A stretch of DNA of 46,563 nt from NCBI GenBank assembly GCA_003247575.1, contig QJZC01000012.1, positions 1-46,563 of the forward strand, written 5' to 3'. This document shows positions 16,653 through 25,394 of this stretch, one piece after another (within the stretch, counting starts at the first letter, position 1; every line of letters begins with the position of its first letter). Both the position numbers and the translations under genes were made by a program. The stretch is from Pseudomonadota bacterium. GTDB lineage: Bacteria > Myxococcota_A > UBA9160 > SZUA-336. The notes beneath the pieces are model-generated. The model saw only the letters and a program-made list of their open reading frames with translations. It was not told the DNA's origin and did not search any database.

Positions 16653-17744
16653 GTGAACTTCGATACGTCGGAAGAGCAAGACCTCCTGCAAGACACGCTG
16701 CGCCAGTTCGCCGCGCAAGAATGCCCACCCAACCGGGTACGCGCGCTCTTCGACGGCGACGAAGCGCTCGATCTGGACATCTGGCAGAAGCTGATCGAGC
16801 TCGGAATGGGGGGGATCGCGGTCCCCGACGAATATGGTGGGGCCGGCCTGGAGCTGCTCGACCTGGCTCTGGCCGCCGAGGTCCTGGGGGAGACGGCGGT
16901 CCCGTGTCCGTTTCTCGGACACTCGCTCGCCGGGCTCGCAATTCAGCTCTGCGGTAGCGAGCTGCAGCGGAAGACGTGGTTGCCAAAGCTGGCTTCGGGC
17001 GAGGTTCTCGGGAGCGTAGCGTTCGCGGAGAGCGCCAGCGAGGATGGGGCAGGGGGCTGGCAACCCGAGGATTGGACGCTCGCCGCGGGGGACCGGCTCA
17101 CGGGTACGAAGGCGTTCGTCCCCGTCGGGACGCGTTCCGACCTGATCGTCGTCGGGACGGCCGGCGCCGGCCTGGCGCTCGTGGAAGTCGGTGCTCCTGG
17201 ACTCGAGCTCACCGATGCGGGTGGGATCGATCGCACCCGGCACCTGGCGAATCTCTCACTGCGGAATACGCCCTGCGAGCCGCTGGCCAAGAGCGGACCG
17301 CCGGTGGGACGCCTGCGTGACGCCGCTCTCGTGTTGCTCGCAGCAGATGCTTTCGGAGGTGCCTCGAAGTGCGTCTCGATGTCGGTCGAGTATGCCAAGA
17401 CCCGTGAGCAGTTCGGCGTCACGATCGGGCACTTCCAGGCGCTCAAGCATCAGCTCGCGAACATGGCGACCGAAGTCGAGCCCTCGCGCGCGCTCTACTG
17501 GTACGCGGCGCACGCCTACGATCACATCCAGGAAGAGTCCGAGCGCGCGGCCGCTCTAGCAAAGTCGCACATCACCTCGCAGTACATGCAGGTGGCGCGC
17601 GACAGCGTCGAGGCGCACGGCGGGATCGGCTTTACATGGGAGTGCGACGTCCAGATCTATTTCAAGCGTGCGATGTTCGATCGCGCGTTCTTCGGTGCGC
17701 CCGCCGTGCATCGCGAGCGCATAGCACAGATGTCCGGCTGGTAG
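16653..17744 (+). CDS. Acyl-CoA dehydrogenase, small/partner-type subunit
   Basis: The 363-residue protein has the acyl-CoA dehydrogenase fold: GIAVPDEYGGAG at about residues 54-65, a degenerate middle domain, and the C-terminal AKTREQFGVTIGHFQALKH, which binds FAD at the dimer interface. It ends soon after GGIGFTWECDVQIYFKRA and lacks the GTSxIQ region with its C-terminal arginine. The middle-domain motif is AFAESASEDG, not the usual SEPxxGSD, so this subunit is probably structural or FAD-sharing. It starts with GTG, 2 bases after the first dehydrogenase, consistent with translational coupling. Heterotetrameric pairs of this kind are known from cholesterol and bile-acid side-chain degradation in Actinobacteria and Proteobacteria. 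The gene converges on malQ with a 24-base gap. Confidence 0.88.
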   Translation: MNFDTSEEQDLLQDTLRQFAAQECPPNRVRALFDGDEALDLDIWQKLIELGMGGIAVPDEYGGAGLELLDLALAAEVLGETAVPCPFLGHSLAGLAIQLCGSELQRKTWLPKLASGEVLGSVAFAESASEDGAGGWQPEDWTLAAGDRLTGTKAFVPVGTRSDLIVVGTAGAGLALVEVGAPGLELTDAGGIDRTRHLANLSLRNTPCEPLAKSGPPVGRLRDAALVLLAADAFGGASKCVSMSVEYAKTREQFGVTIGHFQALKHQLANMATEVEPSRALYWYAAHAYDHIQEESERAAALAKSHITSQYMQVARDSVEAHGGIGFTWECDVQIYFKRAMFDRAFFGAPAVHRERIAQMSGW

Positions 17745-17768
17745 AGGCTCGAGCGCCGTTCGGCCGTG

Positions 17769-19697
17769 TCAGCTGTTCGGCTCATCCGCACGTGTGGGGG
17801 GGCGAGCTGCCGCGATCGTGCGTAGCATGCTCTCGATCTCCGGAGCACGCACGATCTCGCTCACTCGGTCTCGCATGCGGCGAGACCAGCTTGGATAGTC
17901 CTTCACGCTGACTCCAGGTACGTTTACCGGATCGAGCTCACCGCACAGATTGTCGAGCCCCAGCCCGAGCAGCCTGCACGGGGTTTGGCGCAGCACGAGA
18001 TAGAGTGCTCGAGTCAGGTCCAGCGGGTCGCCTTCGGCGCCCAGGGCCGACACGCCGAGCTTCGACAGATATGTGCGTAGGCGCGCGACGTCCGCTTCGC
18101 GCTCGCGGCGCTTCTGCTGGAGCTCGCTCTTCGTCCACATCCCGAGCTCGTGCTGAATCTCGAGATCCCGCGCTCCCACGTAGCCAGCCAGGGTGGGGAA
18201 GTCGTGCGTCGTCGCAGTGACGAGCGCGCGAGTGAGGAACTCCGCGGGCGGCTTGAACTCTTCTCGTCGGTCTCGTTCGAAGAAGAAGACCCGGCACGAG
18301 AGCATGCGAGAACGCTCCATGTGGGCGGCGAGCTCGTCGGGAACCGTGCCGAGATCCTCTCCCACGATCAGCGCGTCATGCTCTTTGCTTGCACATCCGA
18401 TCTGATGCATCAGATCGAGCCCAGGAAACTGAACATAGCCTCCCTGCCGAGCGGGGAGGTCCTCGGGGATCCAGTACTGCCTGAACAGGCCCATCACGTG
18501 ATCGATTCGCAGCGCGCCACTGTGCCGCAGGTTGGTGCGCAGCAGCGCTGCGACATAGGGGTGCGGATCGTCACCCGCGAGGCGGCGCGGGTCGAGGGCG
18601 GGTAGTGCCCAGTCCTGTCCACCGGCTGCGTAGCCATCCGGAGGTGCACCCAGCCGCACCTGTGTCATGAAGAGGTCTGGGAACGCCCAGGTATCGAAGC
18701 CGTCGCGATGGCTCGACAGCGCGAGATCTCGGTAGAGCCCGATCTTCATTCCGAGTGCGCGTGCGCGCGCTTGTGCAGCCCCCAGTTGTCGATCTGCCTC
18801 GAACTGTACGAACGCGTGGCGTTCGATTGCGGCCGCATTGCGAGCGCGGAACTCCGCAACGGCGCTACTGCTTGGATCCTGGAACTCTGGAGGCCAGGCG
18901 TGCCAGTCGTTTTTCGGTAGGCTGCGAGCGAAGTGCTCGCAGAGGCACACGTACGTGGTGAAACGCTCGAGCTCGGGGGCGAGCGCGCCGGTGAACTGTT
19001 CGAACGCGCGAGAGCGATCCGACCCGGTCTGTTCGCGCTCGCGGCAGAACTGCGCGTAGAGCAGATCGAGAACCGGATCGAGCACCGCGAGGCTGCGCGC
19101 GTAGTCGGTGCGCGCGAGCTCACGCAGCTCACGCAGCTCACGCGCGATGTCCTCTCGGGCGAGATGGGCTGCGAGCGCGCTGCTTCGCTCGAACTCGGGC
19201 ACCGCCCACGGATCGATGTAGAGCGGATTCAGGAACAGGCGACTGACCGGAGAATAGGGGCTGATCTCGGGTGCTGCGTTGCGGGTCACGTGTAGGGGGG
19301 ACAGGCCGATGAAGTCGATGCCGAAGGCCGCCGACCAGTCCACGAGCTCGCGGACATGCGAGAAGTTGCCGATGCCCAGATCCCGTTCCCCGCGCAGTGT
19401 GTACAGATTGAGCCAGATTCCCAGTGATTGATGCCCGCGTATGCGCGTGGTGTAGTCGATGCACGGCGTCGGAGGGCGAGCCTCGGAGAAGTGACTGTTC
19501 GGTGCGGGCGAGTCGCCGAGCAATGCGAGCAGCCGCCGCAACGTGGGCTCGCCGGTCTCGAACCATCCGCCACCTGCAGGCACATAACCGGTCAGGACTC
19601 CCGCGCGGGCGCAGCGCTCCGCCAGTGCGTCCGCGGCGCTCATCGGGGTAGCGGATGGACGGTGGCCCGCGCATGAGCTGCGGGCGGAGATCCGCAC
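17769..19697 (-). CDS. malQ: 4-alpha-glucanotransferase (amylomaltase, GH77)
   Basis: The enzyme transfers alpha-1,4-glucan segments between maltodextrins and releases glucose in glycogen and maltodextrin turnover. GH77 motifs are clear: the acceptor-region GISPYSP-like segment EISPYSPVSRLFLNPLYID (residues 144-162), the nucleophile Asp399 in ALRIDHVMGL, the acid/base Glu447 in VGEDLGTVP and the stabilising Asp499 in THDFPTLAGY. At 642 residues it is of normal bacterial length. The start is uncertain: GTG at 19697 and ATG at 19643 both lack a strong ribosome-binding site. It lies 28 bases downstream of glgX, so the two debranching and disproportionating enzymes probably form one operon. A tandem repeat in the DNA near 19111-19140 encodes a short Arg-Glu-Leu repeat (residues 187-194). 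Confidence 0.93.
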   Translation of the reverse strand: MRISARSSCAGHRPSATPMSAADALAERCARAGVLTGYVPAGGGWFETGEPTLRRLLALLGDSPAPNSHFSEARPPTPCIDYTTRIRGHQSLGIWLNLYTLRGERDLGIGNFSHVRELVDWSAAFGIDFIGLSPLHVTRNAAPEISPYSPVSRLFLNPLYIDPWAVPEFERSSALAAHLAREDIARELRELRELARTDYARSLAVLDPVLDLLYAQFCREREQTGSDRSRAFEQFTGALAPELERFTTYVCLCEHFARSLPKNDWHAWPPEFQDPSSSAVAEFRARNAAAIERHAFVQFEADRQLGAAQARARALGMKIGLYRDLALSSHRDGFDTWAFPDLFMTQVRLGAPPDGYAAGGQDWALPALDPRRLAGDDPHPYVAALLRTNLRHSGALRIDHVMGLFRQYWIPEDLPARQGGYVQFPGLDLMHQIGCASKEHDALIVGEDLGTVPDELAAHMERSRMLSCRVFFFERDRREEFKPPAEFLTRALVTATTHDFPTLAGYVGARDLEIQHELGMWTKSELQQKRREREADVARLRTYLSKLGVSALGAEGDPLDLTRALYLVLRQTPCRLLGLGLDNLCGELDPVNVPGVSVKDYPSWSRRMRDRVSEIVRAPEIESMLRTIAAARPPTRADEPNS

Positions 19698-19725
19698 GGG
19701 GTGTGGTGCCAGTTCCTGGAATCGC

Positions 19726-21858
19726 TCACGCGGAGCTCTCCTCGTAGCGGAGCAGGACCAACGAGTGGCTGTTCAGGTGGAAGCCCTGGTGAGGCAGGAA
19801 TCGATTGCCATCGCCCGCGGTATGCACCAGCTCGCGCCAGCTTCCGGTCTGCGACAAGGTGTCACCGAGCAAGGTGGGCAGGTGGAAGTAGCTCGAGCGC
19901 GAGCTTCCGTTCAGGATCAGCAACAGCGACTCGCTCATGTAGGTGCGACCGCGTTCGTCGACTTCGTCCGACGCATCGCCATGCAGCAGCGCAGCGAGCA
20001 CCCGGCACTCCGGATTCTTCCAGTCATCGAGGGTCATTTCGGTTCCATCGGGTCGAATCCACGACACGTCCTTGACACCCTGCGGGTTGACCGGGTCTCC
20101 GGCGAAGAAGTGGCGACGCCAGAAAACAGGATTCTCGGCCCGGATTCGGAAGATCGAGCGCGTGAACTCGAGGATCTCGCGCGCACGCGCATCGAGATTC
20201 CAGTCGAGCCAGGTGAGCTCGTTGTCCTGACAGTAGGCGTTGTTGTTTCCGCGCTGCGTGCGGCCGATCTCGTCTCCGTGAGAGAGCATCGGCACCCCCT
20301 GCGAGAATGCCAAGGTCGCCAGTAGGTTCCGGCAGGCCTGGTCGCGGCGGCGTACGATGCTGAAGTCGTTGGTCTCGCCCTCCACTCCCCAGTTCCAGTT
20401 CCAGTTGGCGGTGGTACCGTCGCGGTTGTCCTCACCATTGGCGAGATTGTGGCGGTTCCCGTAGGTCATGAGGTCGCGCAAGGTGAAGCCGTCGTGGCAC
20501 GTGACGAAGTTGACACCTGCGTGGGGCCGACGATCGTGCATCTCGAACTGGTCGCTCGAGCCGGCGATGCGCGAAGCGAGCTCGGGGACCTGGCCGGCGT
20601 CTCCACGCCAGAAGCGGCGCACCGTGTCGCGGTAGCGGTCGTTCCACTCGGCCCACTCGCCGGGAAACTGACCGAGCTGGTACCCGCCATAGCCGAGATC
20701 CCAGGGTTCTGCGATCAGCTTGACTTGTCGCAGGATCGGATCCTGAGTCACGGTCGCGAGGAAGCGCGAGTTGCGTGCGAAGTCGTGCGGATCGCGTGCG
20801 AGAGTGGTCGCGAGGTCGAAGCGGAACCCGTCGACATGCATCTCCTGGACCCAGTAGCGTAGGCTGTCGAGCACGAGCTGGAGTACACGTGGATGGCTCA
20901 GATCGAGGCTGTTGCCACAGCCTGTGTAGTCCCGGTAGTAGCGCGGACGCCCGGGCTCCAGGTGGTAATAGGCCGCGTTGTCGAGGCCGCGGAAGCACAA
21001 GGTGGGACCGAGCTCGTTGCCTTCTGCCGTATGGTTGTAGACGACGTCGAGGATGACCTCGATGCCGACTCGATGGAACGCCTTGACCATCGATTTGAAC
21101 TCGGTGACCGAGTGTTCGGTATCCCCCCGCGAGAAGCGCGAGTCGGGAGCAAAGTAGCCGATCGAGTTGTATCCCCAGTAGTTGGTCAGCCCGCGTTGCA
21201 GCAGGGGACGGTCGATCGCCATGTGATGGATCGGCAGCAGTTCGACGGCTGTGACACCCAGCGACAGCAGATGATCGACGATCGGGTCAGACGCCAGGCC
21301 GGTGAACGTGCCGCGTAGCTCGGGGGGCACGTCGGGATGGCGCGCGGTCATGCCCTTCGCGTGACACTCGTAGATGACCGTGCGCGTCCACGGGATGTGT
21401 GGCGGGCGATCGTCGCCCCAGGTGAACGCCGGATCGACCACGACACAGCGCGGCATCTCCGCCGCGCTATCCGAGGCCGAGTAGGAGCAGTCAGCTTCCG
21501 GATGACCGATCTCGTAGCCGTACTGAGAGTCGCTCCAAGCGATCCGACCGGTGATCAGCTTGGCGTAGGGATCGAGCAGGAGCTTGTTCGGATTGAACCG
21601 GTGCCCGGCCGCTGGGTCGTACGGACCTTCGACGCGATATGCGTAGCACTGACCAGGGCGTAGGTCGGGGAAGTAGCCATGCCATACGTGGTCGGTTCTC
21701 TCCGCCAGGCGGATGCGCTGGGACTCGCGTGCTGCCTGCCTCGATTCGAACAGACACAGCTCGACGCAGGTGGCGTGGCTGGAGAAGAGGGCGAAGTTTA
21801 CGCCTTCACCATCCCAGTGAGCACCGAGGGGGTAGGGGGCTCCCGGCCATACGCGCAT
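19726..21858 (-). CDS. glgX: Glycogen debranching enzyme (isoamylase type, GH13_11)
   Basis: The 710-residue enzyme hydrolyses alpha-1,6 branches of glycogen limit dextrins. It begins with a CBM48 domain (GAHWDGEGVNFALFSSHA, residues 12-29) and continues with the GH13 barrel. Catalytic residues are the nucleophile Asp348 in DGFRFDLA, the acid/base Glu384 in LIAEPWDLG and the stabilising Asp456 in TCHDGFTL. The region VVYNHTAEGNE at about 272-282 is the first conserved GH13 region. The C-terminal beta domain is complete. The product should feed short linear dextrins to MalQ, whose gene follows 28 bases later. Upstream lies a thiol-disulfide lipoprotein gene, 73 bases away and probably functionally separate. 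No glycogen synthase or branching enzyme gene is in the window. Confidence 0.95.
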   Translation of the reverse strand: MRVWPGAPYPLGAHWDGEGVNFALFSSHATCVELCLFESRQAARESQRIRLAERTDHVWHGYFPDLRPGQCYAYRVEGPYDPAAGHRFNPNKLLLDPYAKLITGRIAWSDSQYGYEIGHPEADCSYSASDSAAEMPRCVVVDPAFTWGDDRPPHIPWTRTVIYECHAKGMTARHPDVPPELRGTFTGLASDPIVDHLLSLGVTAVELLPIHHMAIDRPLLQRGLTNYWGYNSIGYFAPDSRFSRGDTEHSVTEFKSMVKAFHRVGIEVILDVVYNHTAEGNELGPTLCFRGLDNAAYYHLEPGRPRYYRDYTGCGNSLDLSHPRVLQLVLDSLRYWVQEMHVDGFRFDLATTLARDPHDFARNSRFLATVTQDPILRQVKLIAEPWDLGYGGYQLGQFPGEWAEWNDRYRDTVRRFWRGDAGQVPELASRIAGSSDQFEMHDRRPHAGVNFVTCHDGFTLRDLMTYGNRHNLANGEDNRDGTTANWNWNWGVEGETNDFSIVRRRDQACRNLLATLAFSQGVPMLSHGDEIGRTQRGNNNAYCQDNELTWLDWNLDARAREILEFTRSIFRIRAENPVFWRRHFFAGDPVNPQGVKDVSWIRPDGTEMTLDDWKNPECRVLAALLHGDASDEVDERGRTYMSESLLLILNGSSRSSYFHLPTLLGDTLSQTGSWRELVHTAGDGNRFLPHQGFHLNSHSLVLLRYEESSA

Positions 21859-21931
21859 CGAGTCGCAATTCCTCTCTCGGGGAAGATCCGAAGCAGTGGA
21901 GGGAAGACGGTCGAAGCGCGGGGCCGGGTCT

Positions 21932-23113
21932 TCACGACCCTGACGCGTCTTCCCCCTTCCGAGCGAGCTCGTCGTCGATCACTTCCTTGAAGCGCTCGAT
22001 CGGAAGAGCGCCCGATACGAAGCGTCCGTTGATGAAGAAGGCCGGCGTTCCGGTGACGCCGTAGGCACTGGCTTGCTGGGTCTCGGTCATCACGCTCGCC
22101 TGCTGCGCGCGATCGTTCAGACAAGAGCCGAAGCTGTCCGCATCGAGCTCGAGCTCGGTGGCGTAGCTGTCCAGCGACTTGCGGTCGAGCGCCTTCTGGT
22201 TCTCGAAGAGCTTGTTGTGATAGTCCCAGAACTTTCCTTGGTCGTGCGCACACTGCGCGGCCTCGGCGGCGAGCTGTGCGTTCGGGTGGAAAGCCAGCGG
22301 ATAGTCGCGGTACACGAGCCGAATCTTGTCGCCGTAGTCATCGATGAGCTGATAGAGGGTGGGGACGACCCGCGAACAGAAGGGGCACTCGAAGTCCGAG
22401 TACTCGACGATGGTGACGGGAGCTTGTGCGGGTCCGCGTGCCGGCTCGTTCGGTGCGACCGCGAGGTTTCGCCGAGGTGGATCGAGGAACAGTTCGAATC
22501 CGGCGGCCTCGCGCAGAGAGCTCAGGTACTCCTCGCGCCGCTCGGTGGCCTTTTGGCGCGTCAGGAACGTGCGGATGCGCGGTCCGATCGTTTCGATCGT
22601 CTGTTCGCCGACGGCTTCCTTGTTCTGGTCGTAGAAGGTCTGGATCTCGGCGTCGGTGACATCGGTGACCTTTGCGTCGATCTCCTTGGCGAGCAAAGCT
22701 GCGCGCGTGATGCCCTGTTTCTTGGCTTCCGCATCGAGCAGCCGGTTCTCGGCGATCTCCTTGACGGCTCGCTCGCGCAGATCGTAGAGCTGCTGCATTG
22801 CTGCCATGTCGGTCTGCATGACCTGCGCGTCGACCTCGGCCAAGGTGATCGGCTTGCCAGCGAGCGTGGCTGCGATCTCGGGTGGGCTCGCGGCACTGGC
22901 GACCGGCGGCTCCGGGACGTCGCTCGAGGCATTGGCGTCCCCGCGGTTCTCACACGCTGCGGAGAACGTGACCAGCGATACGGCGAGGGCCCAGGGAGTG
23001 AACCCCGACCTCCGACCGCGTCGGAGCTTCCGCTCGGCGCGTGCGCCGGACTGATCGAGACCGGCGCCTTCCGTGGCGCCCGCGTAGGTAGGATTCGGTT
23101 GGTGTGGTGACAT
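21932..23113 (-). CDS. SurA-like/DsbA-like fusion lipoprotein (thioredoxin-fold oxidoreductase)
   Basis: The 393-residue protein joins two envelope-folding modules. An N-terminal hydrophobic segment at about residues 39-54 ends in SAAC, a relaxed lipobox with Cys54. Residues ~80-200 form a helical region with the LAGKPITLAEVDAQV pattern of SurA/PpiD-type chaperone domains. Residues ~225-385 form a DsbA-like thioredoxin domain with the active site CPFC at 243-246 and the cis-proline in GVTGTPAFF. This second half resembles DsbA-family proteins that lack a separate cap protein. The expected role is disulfide formation or isomerisation on exported proteins bound by the chaperone half. The ATG at 23113 follows a GGGAG ribosome-binding site. 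Domain boundaries are estimated by eye. Confidence 0.85.
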   Translation of the reverse strand: MSPHQPNPTYAGATEGAGLDQSGARAERKLRRGRRSGFTPWALAVSLVTFSAACENRGDANASSDVPEPPVASAASPPEIAATLAGKPITLAEVDAQVMQTDMAAMQQLYDLRERAVKEIAENRLLDAEAKKQGITRAALLAKEIDAKVTDVTDAEIQTFYDQNKEAVGEQTIETIGPRIRTFLTRQKATERREEYLSSLREAAGFELFLDPPRRNLAVAPNEPARGPAQAPVTIVEYSDFECPFCSRVVPTLYQLIDDYGDKIRLVYRDYPLAFHPNAQLAAEAAQCAHDQGKFWDYHNKLFENQKALDRKSLDSYATELELDADSFGSCLNDRAQQASVMTETQQASAYGVTGTPAFFINGRFVSGALPIERFKEVIDDELARKGEDASGS

Positions 23114-23166
23114 CGCTGCTTTCTCCCGCTCAGCCTCGTCGCCGGATCTCGTCGCTGGATCCGATC

Positions 23167-23194
23167 GGTCCCGTCGCGATGGTCCCGTCGCGAT
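23167..23194. repeat. Tandem 14-base direct repeat (two copies)
   Basis: GGTCCCGTCGCGAT occurs twice head to tail at 23167-23180 and 23181-23194. It lies about 54 bases upstream of the fusion lipoprotein start in the 296-base spacer behind the sugar symporter gene. It could be a regulator-binding pair or simply replication slippage. The rest of this spacer shows no gene. Confidence 0.4.
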
Positions 23195-23409
23195 CGTTGG
23201 CTCTCGCGATCGGCGCCCGTCGGTTCGATCGTGTCTGATCGTCGCCTGTCCGACGCGAGTCTATCTGGTTCAACAGTCTAGCTGGTTCCGAGGCCCTCTG
23301 ACGGCGATCTGCGCCATCCTGAGGTCGTTACCCCCTTAGAGGACCTTACCCCCTCGAACGGATCGCATCGGTACCCGAGCACGGTAGGGTAGCGCGCCGG
23401 CTCCGAGCC

Positions 23410-24831
23410 TCAAACCGGCTCGCGTGCGGTCGCGTCGGAGGGAGCTCTGGCGACCTCGGAACTGCGCAGGAGGAGCTCGCCCTGAATCTCCGCGTGGACC
23501 CGGCGCGTGAGGCCATAGCTCGAGAAGATCCCGGTGGCGATGGCGAACGAGAGTGCGGGCAGCCAGCCGGTCAGGCGCGCGATGGCGTGCTGGACCGCCG
23601 CGCTCTGTTCCGACTCCTGCACGAACCCGACGAGCTCGAGTGCGACTCCCACGGCCAGGAGGCCGAGCGCGCGCGACAGCTTCGCGACCAGGGTCCAGCT
23701 CGCGAAGTACGCGCCTTCCTTGCGCTGTGCGGTGCGCAGCTCGTCGTAGTCTACGACGTCCGCCTGCAGCGAGGGGCCGATGGCGTCGAGCACCCCACCC
23801 GCGAGCCCCGCGATCGAAGCGATCGTGAATACCCAGAGCGTATCTCCGCGACCCGCGAAGGAGAGCCCGGCAAGGCTGACCGTCACGCAAGACATTGCCA
23901 CCAGTACGAGTATGCGTTTGTCGAAGCTACGCGCGATCGCGAGTGCGACCCCCGCTCCTGCGAACGACGTCAGAATGACCGCGCCGATGTACGCATAGGT
24001 CAGCTCTGGTGTGCCGAGTACGTGATCTGAGTAGAAGGGGAGGATCGCCACGAGCGCCGCGACACCCGCTTGTTGGAACAACGCCACCGCGAGCAGGCGC
24101 AGCGCATGCGGGTTGCGCAGTACGTCGCGAAAGGCAGCGAACGGCGACACGGGGCGTGCGGAGTCATGCAGATCTGGCTCTCTACAGGTGCGCGCCGACC
24201 AGATGCAGGCGGCTGCGATGAGTGCTGCACCGATCGCGCCGACGTAGCGTCCCGTCGTGCGTGAGTCTCCTGCGATGTCGGGCTGATTGAACGCGAAGAT
24301 CGCAGCGACCGAGAGCAGGGCCCCGAATCCGATGACGATGCGCCGCGTCCCCGCGATGCGCGTGCGCTCGTGATAGTCGCGCGAAAGCTCCGCGCCGAGG
24401 GCAGCGTGGGGCATATCTACCAAGGTGAGGCCGGTATAGAAGACGAACAGCGAAGCGCCTGTCCAGAGCACGAGGGCCGAGCCGGCGAGCTCGGCGGGGG
24501 GCGCCCACAGCATGAAGAAGGCTCCGGCCATCGGCAGCGACCCGAGTGCGATGAAGGGGCGTCGGCGGCCGAAACGCGTGCGCGCACGGTCGCTCCAATA
24601 GCCGAGCACTGGATCGGTCACGGCATCCCAGACGCGGGGAAGGGCGAGCAGCAGACCCACGGTGACCGGAGCAATGCTCAGCGTCTGCGTCGCGAAGATC
24701 ACGAGCTGTGAGTCGATCAGCAGGGTGCTGAATCCGACGACTGCTGCAGGGAGCGCGTAGTGGATCAGTTGGGGCAGCGACAGGGGGTGGCTAGGAAGTG
24801 CGCGGCTCCGCGAGCCCGAGGATGCGTTCAA
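23410..24831 (-). CDS. GPH-family (MelB-like) sugar:cation symporter, MFS superfamily
   Basis: The 473-residue protein is a twelve-span secondary transporter of the glycoside-pentoside-hexuronide group in the inner membrane. The diagnostic segment WDAVTDPVLGYWSDR at residues 68-82, followed by RTRFGRRRPFI, is the conserved loop 2-3 region of MelB-like symporters, which drive sugar uptake with sodium or protons. Repeated hydrophobic spans continue to about residue 450. The gene appears to start with TTG at 24831, preceded by AGGACGG; no ATG occurs before the first membrane span. The GlgX-MalQ operon further downstream fits a glucoside or maltodextrin substrate, but the specificity cannot be read from the sequence. 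A 15-base triple repeat lies just upstream. Confidence 0.85.
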   Translation of the reverse strand: MNASSGSRSRALPSHPLSLPQLIHYALPAAVVGFSTLLIDSQLVIFATQTLSIAPVTVGLLLALPRVWDAVTDPVLGYWSDRARTRFGRRRPFIALGSLPMAGAFFMLWAPPAELAGSALVLWTGASLFVFYTGLTLVDMPHAALGAELSRDYHERTRIAGTRRIVIGFGALLSVAAIFAFNQPDIAGDSRTTGRYVGAIGAALIAAACIWSARTCREPDLHDSARPVSPFAAFRDVLRNPHALRLLAVALFQQAGVAALVAILPFYSDHVLGTPELTYAYIGAVILTSFAGAGVALAIARSFDKRILVLVAMSCVTVSLAGLSFAGRGDTLWVFTIASIAGLAGGVLDAIGPSLQADVVDYDELRTAQRKEGAYFASWTLVAKLSRALGLLAVGVALELVGFVQESEQSAAVQHAIARLTGWLPALSFAIATGIFSSYGLTRRVHAEIQGELLLRSSEVARAPSDATAREPV

Positions 24832-24850
24832 AGAACCGTCCTGCCTGATC

Positions 24851-24895
24851 GAGTACGACTGGACCGAATACGATTGGATCGAAACCGACTGGAAG
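24851..24895. repeat. Three imperfect 15-base tandem repeats upstream of the symporter gene
   Basis: Units at 24851-24865, 24866-24880 and 24881-24895 share the pattern GAxTACGAyTGGAyC, with the third unit more diverged. They lie 20-64 bases upstream of the symporter start, where a promoter or operator would be expected. No open frame uses them. They may be binding sites for a regulator or slippage products. Confidence 0.4.
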
Positions 24896-24973
24896 ATCGC
24901 GCCCGCGCCTTACGGGGTGGGACTCGGGACACGGTCTCACGCCACTACACTAGTGAAATGCGCTGCGCTCGGC

Positions 24974-25390
24974 TCAGCGCTCCACGGCGACGTTCACCTC
25001 GATCCCCCAGCGAGCCGCTGCACTCATCGCTTGCAGCACCGCATCCCAGCGTAGCTCGGCGTCGGCGCGCAAGGTGAGTGTGCGTCCTTGCTGCGCCTCG
25101 AGGGCAGCCTCGAGCGCGGCGATGCCTCCGCGCAGGAGCTCCGCTTCGAGGTACACGCTCACCGCGCCGTCGGCTCCTGGACGCAGGGTCACGTGCAGGG
25201 GACTGTTCTGACTCAGGCCTAGGCGGCCGGACTCGCTCTCCGGCAATGTGAGCGGAGGCAAGGTATGTTCCTGGGCGTGGGCCGAGAGCCAGACGATGGC
25301 GACCATGAGCCCGGCCATCGTGAGGAGCATGATGTCGGGGGCTCCCTCGAGGCCGCTGTTCTGGGATGCGCTGTTCGCTCGTCTTGGCAT
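24974..25390 (-). CDS. exbD: ExbD/TolR-family proton-channel subunit
   Basis: The 138-residue protein has the ExbD plan: a short cytosolic N-terminus, one membrane span at about residues 18-36 and a periplasmic domain. Asp19 in APDIMLL lines up with the essential membrane aspartate of ExbD and TolR (Asp25 in E. coli ExbD). The periplasmic part ends in LRADAELRWDAVLQAMSAA, which matches the helix-strand pattern of the ExbD/TolR C-terminal fold. It partners the ExbB-like protein encoded 4 bases upstream to convert proton flow into motion. It is the last gene of the eight-gene envelope cluster. The protein is only slightly shorter than E. coli ExbD (141 residues). Confidence 0.85.
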   Translation of the reverse strand: MPRRANSASQNSGLEGAPDIMLLTMAGLMVAIVWLSAHAQEHTLPPLTLPESESGRLGLSQNSPLHVTLRPGADGAVSVYLEAELLRGGIAALEAALEAQQGRTLTLRADAELRWDAVLQAMSAAARWGIEVNVAVER

Positions 25391-25394
25391 GGCC

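Noticed and set aside
15412..16986. 524-codon frame antisense to the acyl-CoA dehydrogenases
   Set aside because: It is opposite two clear enzymes and consists of composition-biased sequence.
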